A stretch of DNA of 18,353 nt from an uncultured Kordia sp. (GTDB taxonomy: Bacteria; Bacteroidota; Bacteroidia; Flavobacteriales; Flavobacteriaceae), in contig CAJXHW010000005.1 in the NCBI GenBank assembly GCA_913054565.1, forward strand, positions 1 through 18,353. Direction: 5' to 3'. The stretch's first letter is position 1; each line of letters opens with the position of its first letter. Under the pieces are notes generated by a model that saw only the letters and a program-made list of their open reading frames with translations, ran no database searches and had not been told where the DNA came from. Shown here one piece after another: positions 6,892 through 14,024 of this stretch. Made by a program: the position numbers and the translations under genes.

Positions 6892-8037
6892 ATGCAACGT
6901 ATACTATATAAAATAATCATCTTGAGTGTGATGCTCGCACTTTACAGTTGTGGCGATAATGATGCTAAAAAGGAACTAGCTGAAATACAAAATGAGACTA
7001 TAGATGATAGAATTTTTGTTTCAAAGGCACAATTTGAACGCAGCAAAATGACACTAGGAATCATTGAAGAAAAATCATTTCCTGTAATCGTAAAAACTAG
7101 CGGAATGATAGACGTTCCACCAGAAAATCGAGCAGTTGTCAATGCAGCAATGGGCGGTTATATTAAAACCACACCTTTATTGATAGGAGATAAAGTGCGT
7201 AAAGGACAAGCACTAGTTACCATTGAAAATCCAGAATTTGTAAGCATCCAGCAAGAATATATGGAAGTTAATGAACAGCTTACCTACTTAAAATCTGAGT
7301 TTGAACGTCAGAAAACAATGAGAGCCGAGAATATTACTTCTCAAAAAAGTTTCTTGCAATCTGAAAGCACTTATAAAACTGCGATGGCTCGGTATAATGG
7401 CTTACGTAAACAATTACAAATGCTCAACATTTCGACAGCGAGTGTAGAGGCTGGAAACATCAGTTCCATCGTGACTATATATGCTCCTATTACGGGCAGT
7501 ATCACTAAGGTTAATGTGACGAGAGGCACTTATGTTTCGCCAGCCACAGCTATTTTAGAAATTATAAATAATGACCATATTCATTTAGAATTATCGGTAT
7601 TTGAAAAGGATATAATGAAACTTAAAAAAGGACAACGCATTGATTTCAAAATTCCTGAATCTTCAACAGAAACTTACAAAGCAGAAGTTCATTTAATAGG
7701 AACCGCCATTGAAGAAAATAGAACGATTAGGGTGCACGGACACATAGAAGACGAGTCTGGCGCAAATTTCTTAACAGGAATGTTTGTTGAAGCAGATATT
7801 GTTACGGAGTCCGCTTTCGCGAAAGCGTTACCAGAAACAGCAATCGTAGCATTTGAAGAGTCTTTTGTAGTATTAAAACTAGACGAGTCAACTAGTGATG
7901 GATATTTTTTCAAACAAGTTGAAGTAAACGTAGGAAGTTCTTACGAAGGAAATGCCGCATTAACTTCTTTAGATAATCTTACCGCAACAGACAAAGTATT
8001 AACCAGTGGCCCATTTAATCTCGTTGCAGATGAATAA
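6892..8037 (+). CDS. Efflux RND periplasmic adaptor (CusB/CzcB-type membrane-fusion lipoprotein), 381 aa
   Basis: Periplasmic adaptor that bridges the RND pump and outer-membrane channel. The N-terminus is a lipoprotein signal (LALYSCGD) with lipidation Cys20. Residues about 80-115 form the first half of the biotinyl/lipoyl-like sandwich (GGYIKTTPLLIGDKVRKGQALVTI). A helical hairpin follows at 117-180, then the second half-sandwich (IYAPITGSITKVNVTRGTYVSP, about 196-217). Next comes a beta-barrel (about 225-300), then a membrane-proximal domain to the C-terminus. No His- or Met-rich metal-binding extension is visible. The start ATG is 10 bp after the pump stop codon, so the genes form one operon. 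Codons 307-312 contain the second AFAKA palindrome (7812-7827), in the turn between the beta-barrel and the last domain. An ATG at 8030 overlaps the end of this gene and begins a broken reading frame. Confidence 0.93.
   Translation: MQRILYKIIILSVMLALYSCGDNDAKKELAEIQNETIDDRIFVSKAQFERSKMTLGIIEEKSFPVIVKTSGMIDVPPENRAVVNAAMGGYIKTTPLLIGDKVRKGQALVTIENPEFVSIQQEYMEVNEQLTYLKSEFERQKTMRAENITSQKSFLQSESTYKTAMARYNGLRKQLQMLNISTASVEAGNISSIVTIYAPITGSITKVNVTRGTYVSPATAILEIINNDHIHLELSVFEKDIMKLKKGQRIDFKIPESSTETYKAEVHLIGTAIEENRTIRVHGHIEDESGANFLTGMFVEADIVTESAFAKALPETAIVAFEESFVVLKLDESTSDGYFFKQVEVNVGSSYEGNAALTSLDNLTATDKVLTSGPFNLVADE
7812..7827. repeat. 16-bp palindrome CGCTTTCGCGAAAGCG, copy 2
   Basis: Exact second copy of the palindrome at 3827-3842, read in the same frame as SAFAKAL in the adaptor gene (about residues 306-312). 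Both copies fall at interdomain or loop positions and both are in the efflux operon. I saw no further copy in the window. Confidence 0.85.
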
Positions 8038-8167
8038 TCAAGAAATAGATTACATCAATCGCAGCGGTTAGTTACACTCAGCGATTTTAAGAATAACTTT
8101 TTTGGGAATGCTGGTAATTGTAAACACGGACTTGATTGGTTATCTATTTAATATTAATATGGGTTAA
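8030..8167 (+). pseudogene. Possible remnant of a small membrane-protein gene with an internal stop
   Basis: An ATG at 8030, overlapping the last codons of the adaptor gene, starts a frame of 13 codons (MNNQEIDYINRSG) ended by TAG at 8069-8071. The same frame then stays open to TAA at 8165-8167, and the part after the stop includes a hydrophobic stretch (ILRITFLGMLVIV). The overlap with the adaptor stop looks like translational coupling. This suggests the frame was once the next gene of the efflux operon, perhaps the start of a transporter, now truncated. It is short, so an accidental open frame cannot be excluded. Confidence 0.3.
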
Positions 8168-8169
8168 TT

Positions 8170-8764
8170 ATGATAAAGAGAATAGAAAAATACTGTACTG
8201 AATTATTATCAAATACTGAGATAAAAAAGCTGCCTTTTCATAATCTTGAACATACAAAAGAGGTAGTGCAAAATGTGAAATATTTATGTGCGGCAATGGA
8301 TATTAATTTTGTGGAAACAGAATTATTAATAGTTGCAGCTTGGTTTCACGATACTGGTTTTTCAAAGGTTTATAATGGTCACGAAGCCGAAAGTAAACTG
8401 ATTGCCACAACATTCTTAAAAGAGCAAAATGCAGATAAAAGTTTCATTGATGAAGTATGTAATTGTATAGATGCTACTAGAATGCCACAAAGCCCAACAG
8501 ATAGATTATCTGAAATTCTTTGTGATGCCAGATATATTCCATATAAGTACGCCTCATTTCTTCTATAGAAAATTATTGCTTCGTCGAGAGTGGGAATTAT
8601 TCTGTGATATCAAAACAACAAACAAAGAATGGCACTTATTGAATCAGAAATTCTTACAAGAACATCACTTTAGAAGTGATTATGGAAAGCAAACTCTAGA
8701 AATTGGTAAGCAAGAGAATCTTCATAAAGTTGAAAATATTTTAACCTATTTCAATGAATGCTAA
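8170..8764 (+). pseudogene. HD-domain phosphohydrolase gene, disrupted by a +1 frameshift
   Basis: The first 119 codons encode an HD-superfamily metal-dependent phosphohydrolase: H24 and H28 (HNLEH), the H60-D61 pair in AAWFHDTGF, and H71 (NGHEAE). At 8528-8529 the sequence reads GATGCCAGAT; removing one C gives Cys-Asp-Ala-Asp-Ile-Phe-His-Ile-Ser-Thr. That joins smoothly to the next frame, which continues to TAA at 8762-8764 (HFFYRKLLLRREWELF and onward). The repaired protein would be about 198 aa and would regain the final conserved Asp. As written, the first frame ends after 132 aa at 8568 with an unrelated tail. The cause is either a real single-base insertion or a sequencing error. Substrate is unknown; HD proteins of this size hydrolyse nucleotides or signalling phosphates. 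It follows the efflux operon but has no visible promoter of its own. Confidence 0.82.
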
Positions 8765-8870
8765 TTTTCCGCACACAAAATTCGATGATGCATATATGGC
8801 ATTGTCTGAAAAATAGTATTCTTCTACAGAAGAATATTTAGAATGGTTAACTGAAAATTCAGAAAATTAG
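8754..8870 (+). pseudogene. Tiny reading frame with internal stop (remnant)
   Basis: An ATG at 8754 overlaps the end of the broken HD gene and gives MNANFPHTKFDDAYMALSEK, then TAG at 8814-8816. The same frame continues as YSSTEEYLEWLTENSEN to TAG at 8868-8870. The second half looks like an acidic amphipathic protein end rather than random sequence, so a 38-codon gene with one nonsense mutation is plausible. No family is recognised. Confidence 0.25.
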
Positions 8871-8888
8871 ATTTTAAGATTTTGCCCA

Positions 8889-8939
8889 AAACTTTTTGAT
8901 TGTGAGATAATTAGATTAATATCCTTATTCAAAAAGTTT
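8889..8939. repeat. 11-bp inverted repeat in the intergenic region
   Basis: AAACTTTTTGA (8889-8899) and TCAAAAAGTTT (8929-8939) are exact reverse complements separated by 29 bp. They lie between the decayed genes and the terminator. There is no gene in 8871-9032. The repeat is AT-rich and may be chance or a scar of a former element. Confidence 0.4.
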
Positions 8940-8976
8940 GAACTCTGTCCCTTTGAGGTCACAACTTAATTTAAAC

Positions 8977-9010
8977 AAAAACCTAACAATCAGATTGTTA
9001 GGTTTTTTTT
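8977..9010. terminator. Bidirectional intrinsic terminator
   Basis: Stem CCTAACAAT (8982-8990) / ATTGTTAGG (8994-9002) with a 3-base loop. It is flanked by an A-run on the left (8977-8981) and eight T on the right (9003-9010), so it can end transcription in both directions. It separates the plus-strand efflux and remnant genes from the convergent response-regulator gene ending at 9033. Confidence 0.85.
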
Positions 9011-9032
9011 CATTGACGGCTTATGTTGTTTT

Positions 9033-9737
9033 CTACTTGTTTACAACTAATCTAAAGCCTTCTCCGTGTATATTTAAAATCTCTACTTTCTCATCTTTCT
9101 TTAAGTACTTTCTCAACTTAGCTATATATACATCCATAGAGCGTGATGTAAAGTAATTATCGTCTCTCCAAATTTTTGTTAACGCTAATTCTCTTGGCAT
9201 TAGATCATTTTCATGTAATGCTAACAAACGTAATAGTTCATTCTCTTTTGGCGACAGCTTCACTGGCTCTTCATCATTATGAGATAAAAATCGTAATTTA
9301 GAATTTAAATCAAAGCTTCCTATTTTAAATTCAAATGTTGCACTATCAGCAATAGAATCTTTAACCTTTCTTAGCATTATAGCATTAATTTTCATCAACA
9401 ATACCTCAGAATCAAAAGGTTTGTTTAAATAATCATCTGCTCCTACTTTATAGCCTTTTAATACATCTTCCTTCATAGCTTTTGCCGTTAAGAAAATAAT
9501 TGGCACTTCCTTATTACGTTCTCTAATTTCTTTAGCCAGCGTAAAACCATCTTTATAAGGCATCATTACATCAAGTATACACAAATGGTAGTTATCTTTC
9601 TTAAACTTTTCAAAGCCTTCCATACCGTTTTTGGCTAAGGTGACATCATAGTCATTTAATGACAGGTAATCTTTTAATACTGATCCAAAATTTGGATCAT
9701 CTTCTACTAATAAAATTTTCTTCTGTGCTTGTTCCAT
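9033..9737 (-). CDS. OmpR/PhoB-type response regulator (RprY-like), 234 aa
   Basis: Residues 1-120 are a receiver domain: acidic pair E12/D13-D14, phospho-acceptor D56 (CILDVMMP), T84 (FLTAK) and K106 (NKPFD). Residues about 135-232 are a winged-helix output domain of the OmpR/PhoB class (KLSPKENELLRLLALHEND, then the recognition region NYFTSRSMDVYIAKLRKYL). Length and layout are standard. The start ATG at 9737 is 3 bp after the kinase stop codon, so kinase and regulator are co-transcribed and pair functionally. It resembles Bacteroidota RprY regulators, which in Bacteroides have been linked to envelope and stress responses; the target here is unknown. The gene converges on the bidirectional terminator at 8977-9010. 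Confidence 0.94.
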   Translation of the reverse strand: MEQAQKKILLVEDDPNFGSVLKDYLSLNDYDVTLAKNGMEGFEKFKKDNYHLCILDVMMPYKDGFTLAKEIRERNKEVPIIFLTAKAMKEDVLKGYKVGADDYLNKPFDSEVLLMKINAIMLRKVKDSIADSATFEFKIGSFDLNSKLRFLSHNDEEPVKLSPKENELLRLLALHENDLMPRELALTKIWRDDNYFTSRSMDVYIAKLRKYLKKDEKVEILNIHGEGFRLVVNK

Positions 9738-9740
9738 ATG

Positions 9741-11315
9741 TTATGATATTAACGGTAATTTAATTATAAAAGTGCTTCCTTGGCCTTTTTCACTCTCAAC
9801 AAATATTTCCCCTTGATGATCATCAATAATTTGTTTTACGTAAGCTAGCCCTAAACCATGTCCTTTTACATTATGTACATTACCTGTATGTTCTCTATAA
9901 AATTTTTCAAATATTTTTTTCTGAACAGATTTTGACATCCCTGTTCCTTTATCAGTAATTTTTAATACAATAAAGTTTTTAACCACTTCTGTATACACAT
10001 CTATTTCTGGTGCGTTTGGCGAATACTTAATAGCGTTATCTAATATATTAACAATAACATTAGTAAAGTGTGATTCATTTACCAAAACAGATGACATTTT
10101 TGCGTTTAAATGTGTTTTTACATACCCACCTCTATCTTCTACCATTAATTCAACATGAGGAATGGCATCTTCAATTAAGTCGTGTAATTCAAATGTTTCT
10201 TTCTTAATATCTAATTGTTTTTTCTCTAGTTTTGATATACGCAATACATTTTCTACTTGAGCATGCATGCGCTTATTCTCCTCACCTATCATCTCTAAAT
10301 AGCGTTTTACTTTACTCCCGTCGTTCATTACCTTAGGATTTCTAATCGCATCTAGAGCCAAATTAATTGTAGCTATTGGTGTTTTAAATTCATGCGTCAT
10401 ATTATTAATGAAATCCGTTTTTATTTGGGATATTTTTCGCTGTTTTAACAATTGATATATCGCAAATGCTGACACTAATATTATTACTAATATAAACCCT
10501 ATTGACAAAGCAACCATTGACAATATTGAGGAGAGTAAATATTTTTTCTTATTTGGAAATGTAATTCTTAAATTGAAATTTCCTTTAGAGTTCTCTTGAA
10601 AAATCCCTGTAGAATACTCTATGTTTTTTAGCAATTCATAACTTTCTGTATGTACAGAAGTTGCCAGATCATTACTATATACGGCAAATTCATAATCTAA
10701 ATCTAAGCCTTTTGCATAGAGTTCTTGTGCTAAAATTAGGTTGATCTGATTTTTTGACAACCGTTTATGTATTGGTCTTTTATTAGCTAATAATTGATAA
10801 ATTTCTTCTAATTGTAACTGATTGTATTCTGGCAATTGATTAACACGTTCAATACGTTCTTGAAGCGTTACTTTTGATTCATCTAGACCTAATTCATCAA
10901 AAAATGTGGTTTCACTATTACTAAAGTAGCGTTTAACAGTGATTGTGTCATTTTCAGGGTTTTCAAAAAAATCACTACTTGGTATTTTATGATTTAACTC
11001 AACAATACCACTTCTAAATATAAAGGTTTCGTTTGTTTTATCATCTTTTTGAACAACATTTAATTCAGAAATTACGGTCTGATCTGGTAATTGCCCTAAA
11101 CTATCAATTAACTTTTGAAGTTTGAAAAAATAACTTTTACGCTCTTGCTTTTGAATCTTTTCAGAACTTGACGCAAGTATTTGTTTTACATTTAAAGCAA
11201 ATTGCTCCTCTCTATTTTCAATAGACGTGTTAATCCAATAACTCTGCACAAAAATTATCCCAATTAGTGAGATGCTCATTAGAGTTACAAGTGAAACAAA
11301 TAGCTTTTTATTCAT
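9741..11315 (-). CDS. Sensor histidine kinase (RprX-like), 524 aa
   Basis: Membrane-bound kinase partner of the adjacent response regulator. Membrane helix 1 spans about 5-27, a periplasmic sensor region about 28-258 has no domain I recognise, and helix 2 spans about 262-288. The HisKA domain has H308 in FINNMTHEFKTP. The HATPase domain has an N box (N423-N427, NILDNAIKYS), G1 (D455-K-G-T-G459) and G2 (GHGLGL, 485-490). All catalytic motifs are present and there is no HAMP domain. A perfect -7 element (minus-strand TATTTTTG, 11327-11320) ends 4 bp before the ATG, suggesting an almost leaderless transcript. The coaE gene lies 63 bp upstream on the same strand, so read-through from that operon is also possible. 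Confidence 0.94.
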   Translation of the reverse strand: MNKKLFVSLVTLMSISLIGIIFVQSYWINTSIENREEQFALNVKQILASSSEKIQKQERKSYFFKLQKLIDSLGQLPDQTVISELNVVQKDDKTNETFIFRSGIVELNHKIPSSDFFENPENDTITVKRYFSNSETTFFDELGLDESKVTLQERIERVNQLPEYNQLQLEEIYQLLANKRPIHKRLSKNQINLILAQELYAKGLDLDYEFAVYSNDLATSVHTESYELLKNIEYSTGIFQENSKGNFNLRITFPNKKKYLLSSILSMVALSIGFILVIILVSAFAIYQLLKQRKISQIKTDFINNMTHEFKTPIATINLALDAIRNPKVMNDGSKVKRYLEMIGEENKRMHAQVENVLRISKLEKKQLDIKKETFELHDLIEDAIPHVELMVEDRGGYVKTHLNAKMSSVLVNESHFTNVIVNILDNAIKYSPNAPEIDVYTEVVKNFIVLKITDKGTGMSKSVQKKIFEKFYREHTGNVHNVKGHGLGLAYVKQIIDDHQGEIFVESEKGQGSTFIIKLPLIS

Positions 11316-11319
11316 TACT

Positions 11320-11327
11320 CAAAAATA
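11320..11327 (-). promoter_or_regulatory. -7 element ahead of the histidine kinase gene
   Basis: Minus-strand TATTTTTG matches TAnnTTTG perfectly and ends 4 bp before the start ATG (11315). A leaderless or nearly leaderless mRNA is predicted. No convincing -33 TTG is found at the usual distance, so this is a candidate only. Confidence 0.4.
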
Positions 11328-11378
11328 GTTTTTTCAAAATGAGTATAAATAGACTTTAACCAAAACTTAACAGAAATG

Positions 11379-11978
11379 TTAAAGCAAAGAAGATTCCTGT
11401 ATTTTATAAAGAATTTGATTGTGAATTTTAGCAACTTGTGCCTTGGCACTCTCAACGGTTATATTGTTGATAATAAAATTAGACCTGTCTATTTTATCAT
11501 CGTCACTAGATTGATTCATAACCCGGTGTAATACTTGTTTTTTGCTTACTTTATCACGCAACATCACTCTTGAAATACGCTCTTCTAAAGGCGCTGTAAC
11601 GGTTATTATCAAATCACAGTTTTCATAACTTCCAGACTCAAACAAAATAGCTGATTCTTTTATAACGTATGACGATTTTTGCGCTAATTTCCATTTATTA
11701 AAATCAGTAGCTACAACAGGGTGCACCAATTTGTTTAACTCATGTAATAATGCTTTATTTTTAAACACCTTTCTAGAAATATATGCCCTATCTAATTCAT
11801 TTCCATGGTAAGCCTCTTCGCCAAGTAGTTCTTTTATTCCATCAACCAAATTTGCATTAGCAACCATTAACTTTTTAGCTTCTATATCAGACACATAAAT
11901 TGGTACACCAAGTTCAAAAAACATTTTAGCCACTGTGGTTTTTCCACTTCCTATCCCTCCTGTTAACCCTATTATCAT
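11379..11978 (-). CDS. coaE: Dephospho-CoA kinase
   Basis: Catalyses the last step of coenzyme A synthesis, ATP-dependent phosphorylation of the 3'-OH of dephospho-CoA, in the cytoplasm. The N-terminus has the Walker A loop GLTGGIGSGKTT (residues 4-15). The family's substrate-binding regions follow (VSDIEAKKL near 29-37; VHPVV near 86-90; the lid with arginines in EERISRVMLRDKVSKKQVLHRV). The length of 199 aa is normal. The start ATG overlaps the stop codon of the YbbR gene by 4 bp (ATGA-type), so the two are translationally coupled. The order YbbR-CoaE-kinase-regulator is, to my knowledge, common in Flavobacteriaceae. Confidence 0.97.
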   Translation of the reverse strand: MIIGLTGGIGSGKTTVAKMFFELGVPIYVSDIEAKKLMVANANLVDGIKELLGEEAYHGNELDRAYISRKVFKNKALLHELNKLVHPVVATDFNKWKLAQKSSYVIKESAILFESGSYENCDLIITVTAPLEERISRVMLRDKVSKKQVLHRVMNQSSDDDKIDRSNFIINNITVESAKAQVAKIHNQILYKIQESSLL

Positions 11979-12901
11979 TTTTCTAATACTAAATAAGTTA
12001 CTGACTTTTTTAACACTCTTGTTTTCACTACACCTTCAGGCACCTGTTCTATATAAATTGGTAGCGTATTAGTTTCATTTATGTCATTAACATCAACATA
12101 CACACTAAAACCATCGGCTTTATATTTACTAAACTGTGATAAAGGCCCTTGAAATTGAACTTGTACAACTTTAGGAAAAATAGTAATTCGCTTACTAGTT
12201 AGCGCATTTTTAACTTTAACCCCCACAGAAAACTCCCCTTGTGTAAATTGCTCTATTTCATACGAATACCCAATTTCTTTCTCCTCAATTTCAAATCCTT
12301 TATTAGCATACTTTAAAGCTACTTGTCCTTTTATAGACTCAAAACTATTTTCAAAAACCAAACTATCCGTTTTTATATACGCAATACTATCTATAATTGC
12401 TTCTTCTCCATAAATATAAACAGAATCTTTTGTAAAGCCATATGACGTTATACCGTAACCTAGCTTAGGTACTACTTTAATCTTCGGAATAATTGGCACT
12501 TTTTTCTTTGAAACTGTTTTAACTTTAAAATGTATTGTTTTAGGTAATACACTTTTTACTGATATACTTTTTGAAAAAAGCTTATTTAATTCAGAATCAT
12601 CTGCCTCCCAGACCCATATATTATGTATATTTTGTGTATCAATATTAAAACTTAAATCATCTAGTTTCTGGGTCATTAGTGAAAAGCCTGACCCTACAAT
12701 TTTTACTTTTAAAACCGAATCTGTTTTTTTTACAAAAGTTCCATGGTCAAGATTTGTATAGGATAGTTGCACAATAACATTTCGTTCATAGTTTTTAGAT
12801 AAGTTAATTAAAAACCAAATAGTTAGTGACACTAAAAATGCCAACAAAAACATTCTTGAACTCTTTTGTTTTATATATAGAAGGCCATTTTTATATCCCA
12901 T
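11975..12901 (-). CDS. YbbR-like (CdaR-related) domain protein, 308 aa
   Basis: Membrane-anchored protein with one N-terminal helix (about residues 17-34, FLLAFLVSLTIWFLINLS) and an extracytoplasmic beta-rich region. That region contains YbbR-like repeats, for example KKVPIIPKIKVVPKLGYGITSYGFTKDSVYIYG (about 133-165), shown here only as a positional guide. In Firmicutes such proteins regulate the diadenylate cyclase CdaA; in Bacteroidota the role is unproven and no cyclase gene is next to it here. The gene starts 34 bp after the glycosyltransferase stop codon and ends overlapping coaE by 4 bp, so it is the middle gene of a three-gene operon. Family call comes from the domain pattern and the conserved neighbourhood. 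Confidence 0.88.
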   Translation of the reverse strand: MGYKNGLLYIKQKSSRMFLLAFLVSLTIWFLINLSKNYERNVIVQLSYTNLDHGTFVKKTDSVLKVKIVGSGFSLMTQKLDDLSFNIDTQNIHNIWVWEADDSELNKLFSKSISVKSVLPKTIHFKVKTVSKKKVPIIPKIKVVPKLGYGITSYGFTKDSVYIYGEEAIIDSIAYIKTDSLVFENSFESIKGQVALKYANKGFEIEEKEIGYSYEIEQFTQGEFSVGVKVKNALTSKRITIFPKVVQVQFQGPLSQFSKYKADGFSVYVDVNDINETNTLPIYIEQVPEGVVKTRVLKKSVTYLVLEK

Positions 12902-12935
12902 TTAAATGCTTTTTGTTTGTATAAAACTAAATAAT

Positions 12936-13937
12936 CTATTTGAAAAAAAGGTACGGAAAGGCGTCTTCTGGTTTTTTACCTAAAAGTGCTATTTTAAAAG
13001 TTGCTTCTAAAAAACCTAAACCATAACCAAAAAACTGTATAAATAGCGCTAAAACAGCCTGAAAACCAATTAATACACTTTTATTTTTTAAAGAGGCGTC
13101 CACTAAAATAACTCCAAGATATATCATTAACAAATAACTAACACCATGAAACCCTATCGCGGAGGCACTTACAGCAAAGAAAATAAAAAACACAAATGCT
13201 GTTGGAAACCAATAGGTTAGTTTTTTTGTATCTGGATGCCAATAGTTTAAAATTGGTCTGCATTTCCCAAATTTTTGAACTTGTTGGTAAAACTTTCGCC
13301 ATGAAATTCGTCGTTTATGATATACAAAAGCATTAGAAATTAAACGGGTATCAAACCCTAATTTCCATAAGCGAATTGTTAAATCAGGGTCTTCTCCAGG
13401 GTGTATTTTACCAAAGCCTTTTGTTGCTTCAAAAGCTTTTTTAGACAAGCCCATGTTAAAACTTCTAGGTTGAAATTTATTTACACTTTTTTCACTTCCA
13501 CGTATACCGCCTGTAGTTAAAAAAGAGGTCATTACATAATTAATTGCCTTTTGCAAATCAGTAAATGAATCATGTGCTGCATCCGGCCCGCCAAAACAAT
13601 CAACAAAATCATGTTTTAGTGATTTGTCTACTTCAGATAAATAATGGTTTGGCAACACACAGTCAGAGTCTAAAATTAAAAAATAAGTTCCTTTAGCTCT
13701 ATCCATTCCGTAATTACGAGAATCACCTGGCCCAGAGTTTTTTTTAGTGTAATAACTAATATTTAAATGGTTAAGATATTTACGAGTTATGTATTCTGAT
13801 GGTTCCGTAGAGCCGTCTTCAACAATAACTACTTCAAATTTTTCTTGAAAATCCTGTTGTACTAAACTTGCTAGTAGCTCATCAATTTCCTCGGGTCTGT
13901 TATACACAGGAATTATAAAAGAATACGACACATTCAT
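12936..13937 (-). CDS. Family 2 glycosyltransferase with C-terminal membrane helices, 333 aa
   Basis: GT-A fold transferase: FIIPVYNRPEEIDELLASL (7-25), D41 in VEDGS for nucleotide-sugar binding, the D90-S-D92 (DxD) metal motif in FLILDSDC, and the acceptor-side ED motif in HPGEDPDLTIRLW (179-191). The C-terminal part holds about three membrane helices (243-310), so it works at the inner membrane, probably on a lipid-linked or surface glycan. Sugar and acceptor are unknown. The frame is open 15 codons further upstream to 13982, but those codons run through the terminator hairpin of the neighbouring gene (13962-13989) and over a -7 element (13944-13951). I therefore place the start at ATG 13937, giving MNVSYSFIIPVY. 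First gene of the GT2-YbbR-coaE operon. Confidence 0.92.
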   Translation of the reverse strand: MNVSYSFIIPVYNRPEEIDELLASLVQQDFQEKFEVVIVEDGSTEPSEYITRKYLNHLNISYYTKKNSGPGDSRNYGMDRAKGTYFLILDSDCVLPNHYLSEVDKSLKHDFVDCFGGPDAAHDSFTDLQKAINYVMTSFLTTGGIRGSEKSVNKFQPRSFNMGLSKKAFEATKGFGKIHPGEDPDLTIRLWKLGFDTRLISNAFVYHKRRISWRKFYQQVQKFGKCRPILNYWHPDTKKLTYWFPTAFVFFIFFAVSASAIGFHGVSYLLMIYLGVILVDASLKNKSVLIGFQAVLALFIQFFGYGLGFLEATFKIALLGKKPEDAFPYLFFK

Positions 13938-13943
13938 AGAACA

Positions 13944-13951
13944 CAAATGTA
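13944..13951 (-). promoter_or_regulatory. -7 element of the glycosyltransferase operon
   Basis: Minus-strand TACATTTG is a perfect TAnnTTTG match ending 6 bp before the ATG at 13937. It supports that start over the upstream in-frame codons and predicts a very short or absent leader. It sits just beyond the upstream gene's terminator, where a new promoter is expected. No clear -33 element is visible because that position overlaps the hairpin. Confidence 0.5.
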
Positions 13952-13953
13952 CT

Positions 13954-13989
13954 AAAATAAAAAAGCTCGTGTCATTAAACACGAGCTTT
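13954..13989 (-). terminator. Intrinsic terminator of the T9SS substrate gene
   Basis: On the minus strand, an 11-bp perfect stem (13989-13979 with 13972-13962; loop of 6) containing CGAGC is followed by a T-rich tract (13964-13955). It lies 35 bp past the stop codon of the secreted-protein gene and ends its transcript. It also separates that gene from the glycosyltransferase operon. Confidence 0.88.
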
Positions 13990-14024
13990 AGTTTTTAAAT
14001 TATAAGAATGTATTAGTTACATTT

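Noticed and set aside
8060..8077. Possible fourth operator around GGTTAGTTAC
   Set aside because: Only one half-site (GTTAC) is present; no GTAAC at the right distance and no -7 element at 22 bp.
8889..8939. 11-bp inverted repeat considered as ends of an insertion sequence
   Set aside because: The 29-bp spacer holds no transposase and there is no target duplication; AT-rich chance or scar is more likely.
12936..13982. Longer glycosyltransferase frame starting at 13982 (15 extra residues)
   Set aside because: The extra codons run through the terminator hairpin of the upstream gene and the -7 element; ATG 13937 begins right at the conserved N-terminal strand of the family.
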